From: CAYTLQ01 sp964438715 | Lineage (GTDB): Bacteria > Bacteroidota > Ignavibacteria > Ignavibacteriales > Ignavibacteriaceae | NCBI GenBank assembly: GCA_964438715.1 | Contig: CAYTLQ010000119.1 | Location: forward strand, 1-6,560 | Direction of reading: 5' to 3' | DNA length: 6,560 nt | In this document: positions 1 through 6,203 of the stretch, one piece after another | How the letters are laid out: every line of letters begins with the position of its first letter | How positions within the stretch are numbered: position 1 is the first letter of the stretch | Made by a program: the position numbers and the translations under genes | The notes under the pieces: model-generated | What the model was told of the DNA's origin: nothing | Seen by the model: the letters and a program-made list of their open reading frames with translations, nothing else | Database searches by the model: none

Positions 1-836
1 AAAATATGAGGGTAATTCCAGAAAAGAAGAAATGTTATTGCTCCTCCGGCAGAAGATCCGGCGATAGCAGTATTCCCCCGGTCAGGTTTTGTGCGGTAAA
101 GTGAATCGATAGTTCTTTTCACTGAATTGAGGACAAATTCCATATAAATATTACGAAGAGATTCTCCCATATACTCTTCATAACGATTACCGGTATTATA
201 TATGCCTACAATAATTATTGGCTCAATAATATTCATGCGAATTAAACTATCAGCGGATTCATCTGCCTGCCAATCTCTTCCAAAAGTGGAGGTTGCCGGA
301 TTAAAAATATTTTGTCCATCATGCATGTAAAGCACGGGGTATCTTTTTGAAGAATCGGAATCATAACCCGGAGGAAGCCATACAATAATTTCCCGTGACT
401 GTAGCCTGCCGATCCCTGCTATTGTGTGATATTTTACTGTTCCGGTTATTTGCCCAAACGCACTAACTGTTTGGGTATCCTTCCAATCCTGAATGGAATA
501 ATTCAGAATTGTATCGCTGACAACTAGTACCTTCCAGTTTGGCGGTACTTTACCTTTTTCATAAATAGCTTCAGTTTCCCAGCTTCCTTTTGTAAACTTA
601 AATTGAAGTTCAGTACCTGCATTCACAAAAAATTTTAAGGAAAAGTAACCATTGCCCTTTGCAAGTAACGGTTTCTTTGAAGGATTCCAATTACCAATTT
701 CGGCAATATTACCTGTAATATAAACGCTCTCACCTTCAAGAACCCCTCGTGCATAAACATTTATTGTAACGGAATGAATATTTTGTGCGCTTGAATAAAA
801 TGAGAAGCATAAAAGTAATAGTAGCGGATTTTTCAT
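1..836 (-). CDS. Secreted esterase with N-terminal CBM20-like domain (partial, C-terminus missing)
   Basis: The frame is open from ATG at 836 to the left edge, giving 278 codons without the C-terminus. Residues 1-17 form a signal peptide (MK, then a run of leucines, probable cleavage after SSA). Residues about 22-118 resemble a CBM20 starch-binding domain: the GN..EIGNWNP motif at 42-52 and the FKFTKGSWET stretch at 79-88 are typical. From about residue 125 the protein looks like the putative esterase family (PF00756, alpha/beta hydrolase): YPVLYMHDGQNIF near 165-178 and the nucleophile elbow GSSAG at 260-264, with Ser262 as the expected nucleophile. The catalytic Asp and His would lie beyond the edge. 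It probably hydrolyses an ester outside the cytoplasm, perhaps on a polysaccharide; the substrate is not visible. An in-frame ATG at 845 adds three residues (MRI); 836 was chosen because it gives a standard signal peptide. It lies 74 bases downstream of a TetR gene on the same strand. Confidence 0.85.
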   Translation of the reverse strand, partial: MKNPLLLLLCFSFYSSAQNIHSVTINVYARGVLEGESVYITGNIAEIGNWNPSKKPLLAKGNGYFSLKFFVNAGTELQFKFTKGSWETEAIYEKGKVPPNWKVLVVSDTILNYSIQDWKDTQTVSAFGQITGTVKYHTIAGIGRLQSREIIVWLPPGYDSDSSKRYPVLYMHDGQNIFNPATSTFGRDWQADESADSLIRMNIIEPIIIVGIYNTGNRYEEYMGESLRNIYMEFVLNSVKRTIDSLYRTKPDRGNTAIAGSSAGGAITFLLFWNYPHI

Positions 837-857
837 AATTCTCATTTAGAAATCGAA

Positions 858-879
858 TTATCTCTTTGTAAACAGATAA
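858..879. promoter_or_regulatory. 22-bp near-perfect palindrome upstream of the esterase gene; candidate operator
   Basis: The two 11-base halves are TTATCTCTTTG and TAAACAGATAA. Nine of the ten outer base pairs are complementary (one C/C mismatch on the plus strand), plus an unpaired centre. It lies 13 bases before the upstream candidate ATG (845) of the esterase and 31 bases after the tetR stop. No T-run follows on the minus strand, so it does not look like an intrinsic terminator. An operator for the adjacent TetR protein, or for another dimeric regulator, is the simplest reading. Regulation is inferred only from position and symmetry. Confidence 0.45.
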
Positions 880-910
880 AATTCACAGAGCGTAATATAA
901 GACAGAAGAC

Positions 911-1522
911 TCATGATGCGGTGAGAGTTTTAATGAAATAATTGAGACCGGAGCGGAGCATGTTTTTTCTTTCTTCTTCAGGAATCATTACCAATCTGTC
1001 CTCGAGGCATAAAGAAACCATACCATGTACAAGTGACCATAACATTACGGATACTACATACGGGTCAGCTTTCGGCAGAAGTTCTTTTTCGATGCAATCT
1101 TTAACAACATCAACAAGAAACCGGAAAGTTCGCATTCCGTCATCCCAGTTTTCGCCCTGCTTAAAATGGGTCATTGGTGCTTTGAAAATAAACATCAGTT
1201 CGTAATATTCGGGGAACTCGAATGCAAACTGCATATATTCAAGTCCAAGCCGGCGTAATCGTTCCAATGGATCGGGTTCGTTAGCTATCCTAAGCTGTCT
1301 TTCAAAAAACAGATCAAATCCTCTTGCCTGAAGTGCGCAGAGAATTTCATTTTTGTCTTTAAAGTAAAGATATACCGTTGCTGCACTATATTCAATCTGA
1401 TCAGCAATTTTTCTTATGGTAACATGCTCAAAACCCTCATTAAGAAACAGCTTCATTGCTGAATCGAGGATTAGATTGCGCATTTCAATTTTTTCTCGTT
1501 CTTTTCGTTCCTGAATGCCCAT
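911..1522 (-). CDS. TetR/AcrR family transcriptional regulator with WHG-type C-terminal domain
   Basis: This 203-residue protein has the usual TetR length and layout. After a charged leader (MGIQERKEREKIE), residues about 15-61 form the DNA-binding domain, with the helix-turn-helix and the family signature TIRKIADQIEYSAATVYLYF followed by KDKNEIL. The ligand-binding half (about 85-200) carries FPEYYELMF at 103-111 and WSLVHGMVSL at 162-171, the Trp-His-Gly pattern that names the WHG (TetR_C_33, PF13305) domain. Such proteins are homodimeric, ligand-released repressors; the ligand cannot be read from the sequence. The esterase gene follows on the same strand and is a possible target, and a palindrome just before the start suggests autoregulation. 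No Shine-Dalgarno is seen before ATG 1522. Met14 is an alternative start that would still keep the whole HTH. Confidence 0.93.
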   Translation of the reverse strand: MGIQERKEREKIEMRNLILDSAMKLFLNEGFEHVTIRKIADQIEYSAATVYLYFKDKNEILCALQARGFDLFFERQLRIANEPDPLERLRRLGLEYMQFAFEFPEYYELMFIFKAPMTHFKQGENWDDGMRTFRFLVDVVKDCIEKELLPKADPYVVSVMLWSLVHGMVSLCLEDRLVMIPEEERKNMLRSGLNYFIKTLTAS

Positions 1523-1770
1523 AACTAAACATTGTTAATATTATTATCAAATTTAACTTATTAACGGATTATTCACAAATCATTTTAAGTTGCGATATAT
1601 TACTTTAATAATTATGGAGAAAAATTATTTCAATCCGGATCAAATGATTCAATTTTCACGCAAGATTGTAAAAGTAGTTTTTAATAAAAAAGCAGTTTGT
1701 AATTAGTGATTTTAGGCGGAGCGTCAATAGATTTTTCTATCTATATTGAGTTTTAAAAAAATGAAATTTT
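1523..1770. other. Divergent intergenic region between tetR and the receiver-phosphatase gene
   Basis: This 248-base AT-rich stretch must hold the promoters for the two diverging genes. Apart from the palindrome at 1532-1550, I see no convincing -35/-10 pair, sigma-28 or sigma-54 site, or RNA gene. A 30-codon open frame (1614-1706, MEKNYFNPDQ...) lacks a ribosome binding site and is not called as a gene. Confidence 0.6.
1532..1550. promoter_or_regulatory. 19-bp palindrome immediately upstream of tetR; candidate autoregulatory operator
   Basis: Eight of nine base pairs match around a single central base (TTGTTAATA / TTATTATCAA on the plus strand). It ends nine bases before the tetR start codon, where a repressor would block its own transcription. 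A wider dyad, GTTAATA at 1534-1540 and TATTAAC at 1559-1565, overlaps it. The region is very AT-rich, so chance symmetry is a real alternative. It shares no obvious half-site with the palindrome at 858-879. Confidence 0.35.
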
Positions 1771-2976
1771 ATGAATATATTAGTTGCTGATGACCTTGAA
1801 GAAACACGATTCGTAGTTGCAGGAATTCTTAAGCAAATGGGACATCAGGTAATACAAGCCGCTGATGGAGAAGAGGCTCTCAAAATTCTTCAAAATTCCG
1901 ATATAAGTTTTGTTTTGAGTGACTGGATGATGCCAAAAATGACAGGTCCAGAGCTTTGTAAAGCAATCCGAAGCGGTATGTTTGCTCGCTATATTTATAT
2001 AATATTATTAACAGCCAGAAGTGGTAAAGATGAACTTATAGAAGGAATGGAAGCCGGGGCGGATGATTTTGTGGTAAAACCGTTTCATCCCCATGAACTA
2101 AAAGCAAGGGTTAATGCCGGAGTTCGAATACTGCGGCTGGAAAGAACTCTTGAAGAAAAAAACAGAAACCTTACAGAAATTAATAACAAACTTCAGGATG
2201 CATATTCGGTTATAAAGAAAAACTTAGAAGCCGCGGCACAATTACAATTGGAACTTTTACCTGCAGGACCCATGGAAATTGAAGGCTATCGCTTCGATTG
2301 GTTTTTTCATCCATGTGAGGAAACAGCCGGTGATATTTTTAATGTCTATAAGCTTAACAATGAGTATATCTGTTTTTATCAATTAGATGTTGCCGGTCAT
2401 GGATTTCCCTCTGCCTTGTTGGCTTTTACACTAAGCAAATTTCTTACATCTTCAGAAACCCGCAGGTCAATTTTTCACACGCCTGAAAATGGTAACACTG
2501 AACTACTGCATCCGTCCGAGCTGATTCAGAAACTTAATGAGCATTTCCATAAAGAATATGATGCAATGCAGTACTTCACGATTATTTATGGCTTAATAGA
2601 AATTGCAACGGGAAAAGTGACCTATGCGAGGGCGGGCCATCCAAAACCAATTTTAATAAATCGGAACGGAGAACTAATAACCCCTGAAGTACGAGGTTTT
2701 CCGGTAGGAATGTTTAAAGAATCGGAGTTTGAAGAAACAACATTATCTTTGAAAAAGGGAGATAGGTTGTTTATTAATTCTGATGGAGTTACCGAAGCTG
2801 TAAACACCTCTGATGAAATTTACGGGACAGAAAGACTCTATCAGTTTCTTAGTCAATCGAAAAGTATTCCGCTTTCGGATGTAATTACCAGTCTTGATTT
2901 TGAACTACGAAAATGGAGAGGTAGCTCACTATTCAGGGATGATATAAGTTTTATGGGTATAGAGAGAGTATTATAA
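1771..2976 (+). CDS. Response regulator fused to PP2C/RsbU-type serine/threonine phosphatase
   Basis: The 401-residue protein opens with a complete receiver domain (1-120): acidic pair Asp7/Asp8, phospho-acceptor Asp51 in SDWMMPKMTG, Thr81 and Lys103 in VKPF. A likely coiled coil (about 120-155) leads to AAQLQLELLP, the usual entry to an RsbU/SpoIIE-type PP2C domain. All metal-binding positions look present: Asp188 in TAGDIF, Asp206 in DVAGHG, Asp338 in SDGVTE and Asp390-Asp391 in FRDDIS. The protein ends there, so there is no histidine-kinase or anti-sigma domain. In related proteins, phosphorylation of the receiver controls dephosphorylation of an anti-anti-sigma factor (STAS protein) in a partner-switching pathway. 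No partner kinase, STAS or anti-sigma gene is in the window. It is cytoplasmic, with no membrane segment. The start has no Shine-Dalgarno but an A-rich upstream stretch. It converges on cheW with 23 bases between stops. Confidence 0.95.
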   Translation: MNILVADDLEETRFVVAGILKQMGHQVIQAADGEEALKILQNSDISFVLSDWMMPKMTGPELCKAIRSGMFARYIYIILLTARSGKDELIEGMEAGADDFVVKPFHPHELKARVNAGVRILRLERTLEEKNRNLTEINNKLQDAYSVIKKNLEAAAQLQLELLPAGPMEIEGYRFDWFFHPCEETAGDIFNVYKLNNEYICFYQLDVAGHGFPSALLAFTLSKFLTSSETRRSIFHTPENGNTELLHPSELIQKLNEHFHKEYDAMQYFTIIYGLIEIATGKVTYARAGHPKPILINRNGELITPEVRGFPVGMFKESEFEETTLSLKKGDRLFINSDGVTEAVNTSDEIYGTERLYQFLSQSKSIPLSDVITSLDFELRKWRGSSLFRDDISFMGIERVL

Positions 2977-2988
2977 AATACTCTCTCT
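2961..2988. terminator. Hairpin between convergent genes; probable bidirectional terminator
   Basis: A perfect 12-bp stem (AGAGAGAGTATT paired with AATACTCTCTCT) closes a four-base loop, ATAA, at 2973-2976. The loop contains the TAA stop of the receiver-phosphatase gene, so the left arm is the last codons of that gene. GGG (2955-2957) and CCC (2989-2991) could extend the stem past a three-base bulge. The cheW stop is 12 bases beyond the right arm. No clear T-run follows on either strand, so termination strength is uncertain, but the position between converging genes fits a shared terminator. Confidence 0.65.
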
Positions 2989-2999
2989 CCCAATAAAAC

Positions 3000-3485
3000 C
3001 TATTCAGCCATTGCAGTTAATTCTTCACGCTCTTCCTGCTGAAGAACTTTCTCCAGGTCCAGTAAAATAAGCAGGCGGTCTTCAAGTTTTGCAACCGCAG
3101 TAATATACTCAGCATCAACACCGGCAACAAGTGTTGGTGGTTTTTCGGTGATGGATTTTGAAATTCGAAGAACTTCATTCACTGCATCAACAATAAATCC
3201 TACTGTCCGCGAAAGTAATTCAACAACTATTATCCGAGTATTTTTATCGTGCTCTTTGTGCTCAATACCAAGCCGTGTTCTCAGGTCAACAATAGGAATT
3301 ACTTTCCCGCGTAAATTAATAACACCTTCAACAAATACAGGAGCGTTTGGCACTTTTGTTATTTGTGTCATTTTATTGATTTCCTGCACTTTTAGTATAT
3401 CAACACCGAATTCCTCATCCCCTACCATAAAACTTACTAATTGTATAAGATCATTGGTATCGGTTTTTAATTGATCCTTTGCCAT
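3000..3485 (-). CDS. cheW: Chemotaxis coupling protein CheW
   Basis: This 161-residue protein is a single CheW domain of normal length. It links chemoreceptors to the histidine kinase CheA in cytoplasmic arrays. Typical features are LIQLVSFMVGDEEFGVDILKV at 13-33, the conserved VPNAPVFVEGVINLRGKVIPIVDLR block at 45-69 (Arg59 of NLRG matches the receptor- and kinase-contact arginine of the family), and TRIIVVE...VGFIVDAVNEVLRI in the second half. It ends in a short charged tail (LQQEEREELTAMAE). It is the last gene of the tonB_C-mcp-cheW operon. The gap to the chemoreceptor is 13 bases, and its best Shine-Dalgarno (TAAGGAA) begins with the mcp TAA stop codon, which suggests translational coupling. 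No cheA is present, so the kinase must be encoded elsewhere. Confidence 0.96.
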   Translation of the reverse strand: MAKDQLKTDTNDLIQLVSFMVGDEEFGVDILKVQEINKMTQITKVPNAPVFVEGVINLRGKVIPIVDLRTRLGIEHKEHDKNTRIIVVELLSRTVGFIVDAVNEVLRISKSITEKPPTLVAGVDAEYITAVAKLEDRLLILLDLEKVLQQEEREELTAMAE

Positions 3486-3494
3486 ATTGGATTG

Positions 3495-3501
3495 TTCCTT
3501 A
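3495..3501 (-). promoter_or_regulatory. Ribosome binding site of cheW overlapping the mcp stop codon
   Basis: On the minus strand TAAGGAA combines the mcp stop (TAA, 3501-3499) with an AAGGA Shine-Dalgarno. About ten bases separate it from ATG 3485. This arrangement lets ribosomes that finish the receptor re-initiate on cheW, and it supports the chosen start. Confidence 0.6.
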
Positions 3502-5607
3502 ATTAATTTTGGTAATAAGAATATTATTTCGTGTTATCGTTCGTGCTTTACCATTGCTGTTCTCGCTAAGAGCAGAAGAAAATTTAAATCGGTCAAGAAT
3601 GTTCTGAAGATTAGAGGTCATAGTGTAAAGGGATTCAGCAGCACGACTGATTTGCTGGGTGCCGCTAGCAAGCTGCTCGGTTACATTACTGATATGTCCA
3701 ACATTCTTCGAAATTGAGGCACTGGTAACGGCTTGCTCTTCACTTGCCACAGCTAATTGAGAAATTCTAAGAGAATTTTCGTCGGTAATTTTAATTATTT
3801 CCTCAAGAGCTACACCGGCTTTCTGTGCTAATTCCTTTCCCTTATCAACTTCTTTGTGTCCGGCTTCTATAGCAGAAACAGCTTCATTTGTATCGTGCTG
3901 AATATTTTTTATCATATCGGCAATCTGTTTTGTCGCATTAGAAGTTCTCTCAGCGAGTTTTCTTACTTCATCGGCAACTACAGCAAAACCACGCCCCATA
4001 TCACCGGCTCTGGCTGCTTCTATTGCGGCATTGAGAGCTAACAAATTTGTCTGATCGGCAATTTCCTGAATTACTTCTACAATCTCACCAATTTGCGCAC
4101 TGCTTTTCCCAAGTTCGCGTATTGTGACAGTAGATTTATTCACAACTTCAGCAATACGATTGATACCCTCAACAGTTTGAAGTACTACAGCCCCACCTTC
4201 TTTTGCTTTACTACCTGAAAGTTTCGCATTTTCATCGGCAAAATGAGCATTTTTTGTGTTAACAGAAATTGTATGAGCCATTTGCTCAATAGCTGCAGCT
4301 ATATCATTCGTTTGCGAATTTTGTTCAGAAGCCCCGGCAGCCATTTCTTCCGAACTAGAAGAAATCTGAGCAGCAGAAGCCGATAACTCATTTGTAGTTT
4401 CAGTTACCTTAATTAAAACTTCACGAAGTGAATCGACAACTAAGTTGATATTCTCTTTCATTATTTGATAATCGCCTTTATACTCGCCGGTCATTTTCGT
4501 GCTGAAATCGCCCTGAGCCATTCTTTGCAAAACGCGTGATGACTCTTCGATTGGAGTGATAAAGGAAGAAAGAATTGAATTAAACGATTCCATGTACAAC
4601 TTCCAGCCTCCATTATAACGCTGTTCATTGCCGCGAATACTAAGGTCGCCATCATGAATTTTTTCAATAAGAAAATGTAGTTCATCAAACAACGATTTCA
4701 GAGTATTCACTTCTGAATTAAATGCGTTTGCTAATTCATCATTCGGACCGGCGGGAGTGACATTTTCAAAAACACCAGCGGCAATACTCTTCGCCGCATA
4801 AATTTTTTCTTTTTGGGCGACTTGTAATTTTTGAAGATTTTCGATGACGAGTCCAAATTCATCTTCTGAAGTTTTTTCAATCTTTTCTGAAAAATCTCCT
4901 TTCGAGAAACTTTCGAGAATCCGAACAAAATGATTTATTGGATTCGTTATTGTTGGAGCGAGGACAAAAACACTCAATATGAAAACAAATGTTCCCACCA
5001 CCATTCCGCCAATGATAAAATTTTCAGAAAATGTAATTTTATCATTCAATTCAGCGGCTTTCATATCACCTGATTTATTAAGACTCTCAATAGTTTTATC
5101 GAATGTAGAAGCTAATGACGCCCCCATTTCTTCACCGGAAGTAGAGGCAACTACAGCGGCCATTTCAAAATCCCTTATCATACCGGCGCTGAGTATCGCA
5201 TCAACCACAACATTTCGATAATTATTCCAAAGATTTTCTGTTTTCGCAATTTCTTTTTTAGAAGTAGAGTCAAGGGACGGTAAATTTATAACAACTTTGA
5301 ATAAAGAATCGATTACAGGTTTTCTTGAAGATATGTTGCTGGCATAGGAATTAAATTCACCCTCGAACATAGGAACGGCAAATTTCATAAGAGTATATTG
5401 CATCGATTTGTATTCAAGTCGGATTTTATCGAGAAGTTTTACCGGTTCTTCTATTGAGGTGGTATGTTCCTCCCGGGCTTTTTTAAATTCAATGATTTGA
5501 AAATAGCTATCAACAACTATTATCGTTGCAATAGCAGCAAGAGCAAAAAAACTGAGCTGTAATTTTCTTACAAACTTCAAATTACGGAAATAATTTTTTA
5601 TTGACAT
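3499..5607 (-). CDS. mcp: Transmembrane methyl-accepting chemotaxis protein with tandem HAMP units
   Basis: The 702-residue protein is a chemoreceptor in the inner membrane. TM1 is about 18-36 and TM2 about 198-218; between them lies a periplasmic, mostly helical sensor of about 160 residues, possibly a four-helix bundle (ligand unknown). A HAMP follows TM2 (about 218-262), then three further HAMP-like units (about 270-310, 310-352 and 353-398; for example IHDGDLSIRG and MAQGDFSTKM). The signalling hairpin covers about 400-672, with the tip IADQTNLLALNAAIEAARAG at 516-535, then Asp536 and GRGFAVVADEVRKLAERT. Candidate methylation sites are Glu420/Glu421 in SSSSEEMAAG and Gln651/Gln652 in ASGTQQIS, which pair by symmetry about the tip. 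There is no C-terminal CheR/CheB-tethering pentapeptide (it ends ILITKIN). The gene starts three bases after the tonB_C stop and is followed by cheW. Confidence 0.97.
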   Translation of the reverse strand: MSIKNYFRNLKFVRKLQLSFFALAAIATIIVVDSYFQIIEFKKAREEHTTSIEEPVKLLDKIRLEYKSMQYTLMKFAVPMFEGEFNSYASNISSRKPVIDSLFKVVINLPSLDSTSKKEIAKTENLWNNYRNVVVDAILSAGMIRDFEMAAVVASTSGEEMGASLASTFDKTIESLNKSGDMKAAELNDKITFSENFIIGGMVVGTFVFILSVFVLAPTITNPINHFVRILESFSKGDFSEKIEKTSEDEFGLVIENLQKLQVAQKEKIYAAKSIAAGVFENVTPAGPNDELANAFNSEVNTLKSLFDELHFLIEKIHDGDLSIRGNEQRYNGGWKLYMESFNSILSSFITPIEESSRVLQRMAQGDFSTKMTGEYKGDYQIMKENINLVVDSLREVLIKVTETTNELSASAAQISSSSEEMAAGASEQNSQTNDIAAAIEQMAHTISVNTKNAHFADENAKLSGSKAKEGGAVVLQTVEGINRIAEVVNKSTVTIRELGKSSAQIGEIVEVIQEIADQTNLLALNAAIEAARAGDMGRGFAVVADEVRKLAERTSNATKQIADMIKNIQHDTNEAVSAIEAGHKEVDKGKELAQKAGVALEEIIKITDENSLRISQLAVASEEQAVTSASISKNVGHISNVTEQLASGTQQISRAAESLYTMTSNLQNILDRFKFSSALSENSNGKARTITRNNILITKIN

Positions 5608-5610
5608 AAC

Positions 5611-6006
5611 CTACTTTAGTTTAAATGTAAGTGACAACGACAGTTTTACTTTGGCAGGACTGCCTTTTATTTTTCCAGGCGTAAATTTTGCTTTTTTTAC
5701 TGCATCAACAGCGGCTTCATCGCAACCGGCGCCAATTCCTTTCACAACTTTCACATCATCCACACCACCTTTTTCGTTGATATACGCCAATACAAAAACT
5801 TTTCCTTCAACTCCGGCTTTCTGAGCAAGTGAAGGGTATTTAATTGACTTTATGATACTTTCAAGACCGCCAACAGGGGCAGGCATTTCATCGGCAAATG
5901 GAGCGTATTCGTCCTCACCCGATAACTTATCAGTGCCATAAAGTTGTGCTATACCCACTCCAATGGTAATAAGCACAAGCATAACCTTAAAGGCAGATGC
6001 ATTCAT
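5611..6006 (-). CDS. Small exported protein consisting of a TonB C-terminal domain
   Basis: This 131-residue protein has an N-terminal hydrophobic stretch (residues 8-20, after Lys7) that is a signal peptide or a single membrane anchor. The rest (about 42-131) is a TonB_C domain: PVGGLESIIKSIKYPSLAQ at 44-62, GVEGKVFVLAYINEKGGV at 65-82, KGIGAGCDEAAVDAVKKAKF at 89-108 and a closing TPGKIKG...LSLTFKL. Classic TonB uses this fold to contact outer-membrane transporters, powered by ExbB/ExbD through the membrane anchor. Here the long proline-rich spacer is missing, only about 20 residues separate the hydrophobic stretch from the fold, and no exbBD is nearby. A role other than classical energy transduction is therefore plausible. 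It is the first gene of the operon with mcp and cheW, behind a sigma-28-like promoter. A perfect Shine-Dalgarno (AAGGAGGAA) fixes the start. Confidence 0.9.
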   Translation of the reverse strand: MNASAFKVMLVLITIGVGIAQLYGTDKLSGEDEYAPFADEMPAPVGGLESIIKSIKYPSLAQKAGVEGKVFVLAYINEKGGVDDVKVVKGIGAGCDEAAVDAVKKAKFTPGKIKGSPAKVKLSLSLTFKLK

Positions 6007-6013
6007 GTCTTTA

Positions 6014-6022
6014 TTCCTCCTT
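6014..6022 (-). promoter_or_regulatory. Strong Shine-Dalgarno for the tonB_C gene
   Basis: AAGGAGGAA on the minus strand contains the full AAGGAGG complement of the 16S rRNA tail and lies at normal distance (nine bases after AAGGAGG) from ATG 6006. It is the strongest ribosome binding site in the window. It argues against the Bacteroidia, which usually do without such sites, and predicts high translation of the first operon gene. Confidence 0.85.
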
Positions 6023-6063
6023 GAATAATGAAAATGGCAAATAAATTTTTGCTCTTACTGGTA

Positions 6064-6090
6064 TTATCGGAAGGAAAGAGGGGTAGTTTA
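6064..6090 (-). promoter_or_regulatory. Sigma-28 (FliA)-type promoter for the tonB_C-mcp-cheW operon
   Basis: On the minus strand, -35 TAAA (6090-6087), a spacer of exactly 15 bases, then -10 TCCGATAA (6071-6064). The enterobacterial flagellar sigma consensus is TAAA-N15-GCCGATAA, so the match is 11 of 12 fixed bases with exact spacing. Transcription would start near 6057, leaving a leader of about 50 bases that includes the Shine-Dalgarno. A promoter of this class before a chemoreceptor operon is what the flagellar late-gene regulon predicts. Confidence 0.85.
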
Positions 6091-6121
6091 GATAAATACA
6101 GTAAATTTTTTTATTTAATAT

Positions 6122-6148
6122 TAAAGTTCCGGGATGAAAATCCGATAA
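6122..6148 (+). promoter_or_regulatory. Sigma-28 (FliA)-type promoter for the plus-strand gene at 6204
   Basis: -35 TAAAGTT (6122-6128), with 15 bases between TAAA and -10 TCCGATAA (6141-6148). This is the same 11 of 12 match as the divergent promoter, and the GTT after TAAA also agrees with the longer consensus TAAAGTTT. The two -35 elements are back to back, separated by 31 AT-rich bases. Transcription would start near 6155, leaving a leader of about 50 bases before ATG 6204. Confidence 0.83.
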
Positions 6149-6203
6149 TAGAATAGAAAGTTATCTAATGAAGGATGAGATAAAGGTTCAAGGATGAAAC
6201 CGT

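Noticed and set aside
942..1205. 87-codon open frame on the plus strand opposite tetR
   Set aside because: Antisense shadow of a well-supported TetR gene; no ribosome binding site or recognisable domain.
1614..1706. 30-codon plus-strand open frame (MEKNYFNPDQ...) in the tetR/phosphatase gap
   Set aside because: No ribosome binding site, no recognised motif, and short enough to occur by chance; could be a small protein or a gene remnant but cannot be supported.
1761..1790. Nine-codon frame (MKFYEYISC) overlapping the start of the receiver-phosphatase gene
   Set aside because: No ribosome binding site and no attenuator-like structure around it; likely chance.
3148..3474. 108-codon open frame on the plus strand opposite cheW
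   Set aside because: Antisense shadow of a clear CheW gene, with low-complexity Ser/Thr/Ile-rich translation and no domain signal.
4379..4386. GCCGATAA, a perfect sigma-28 -10 element on the plus strand
   Set aside because: No TAAA at the right distance upstream, and it is antisense inside the mcp coding region.
5918..5925. CCCGATAA, resembling a sigma-28 -10 element on the plus strand
   Set aside because: No matching -35 element 15 bases upstream, and it lies antisense within the tonB_C gene.
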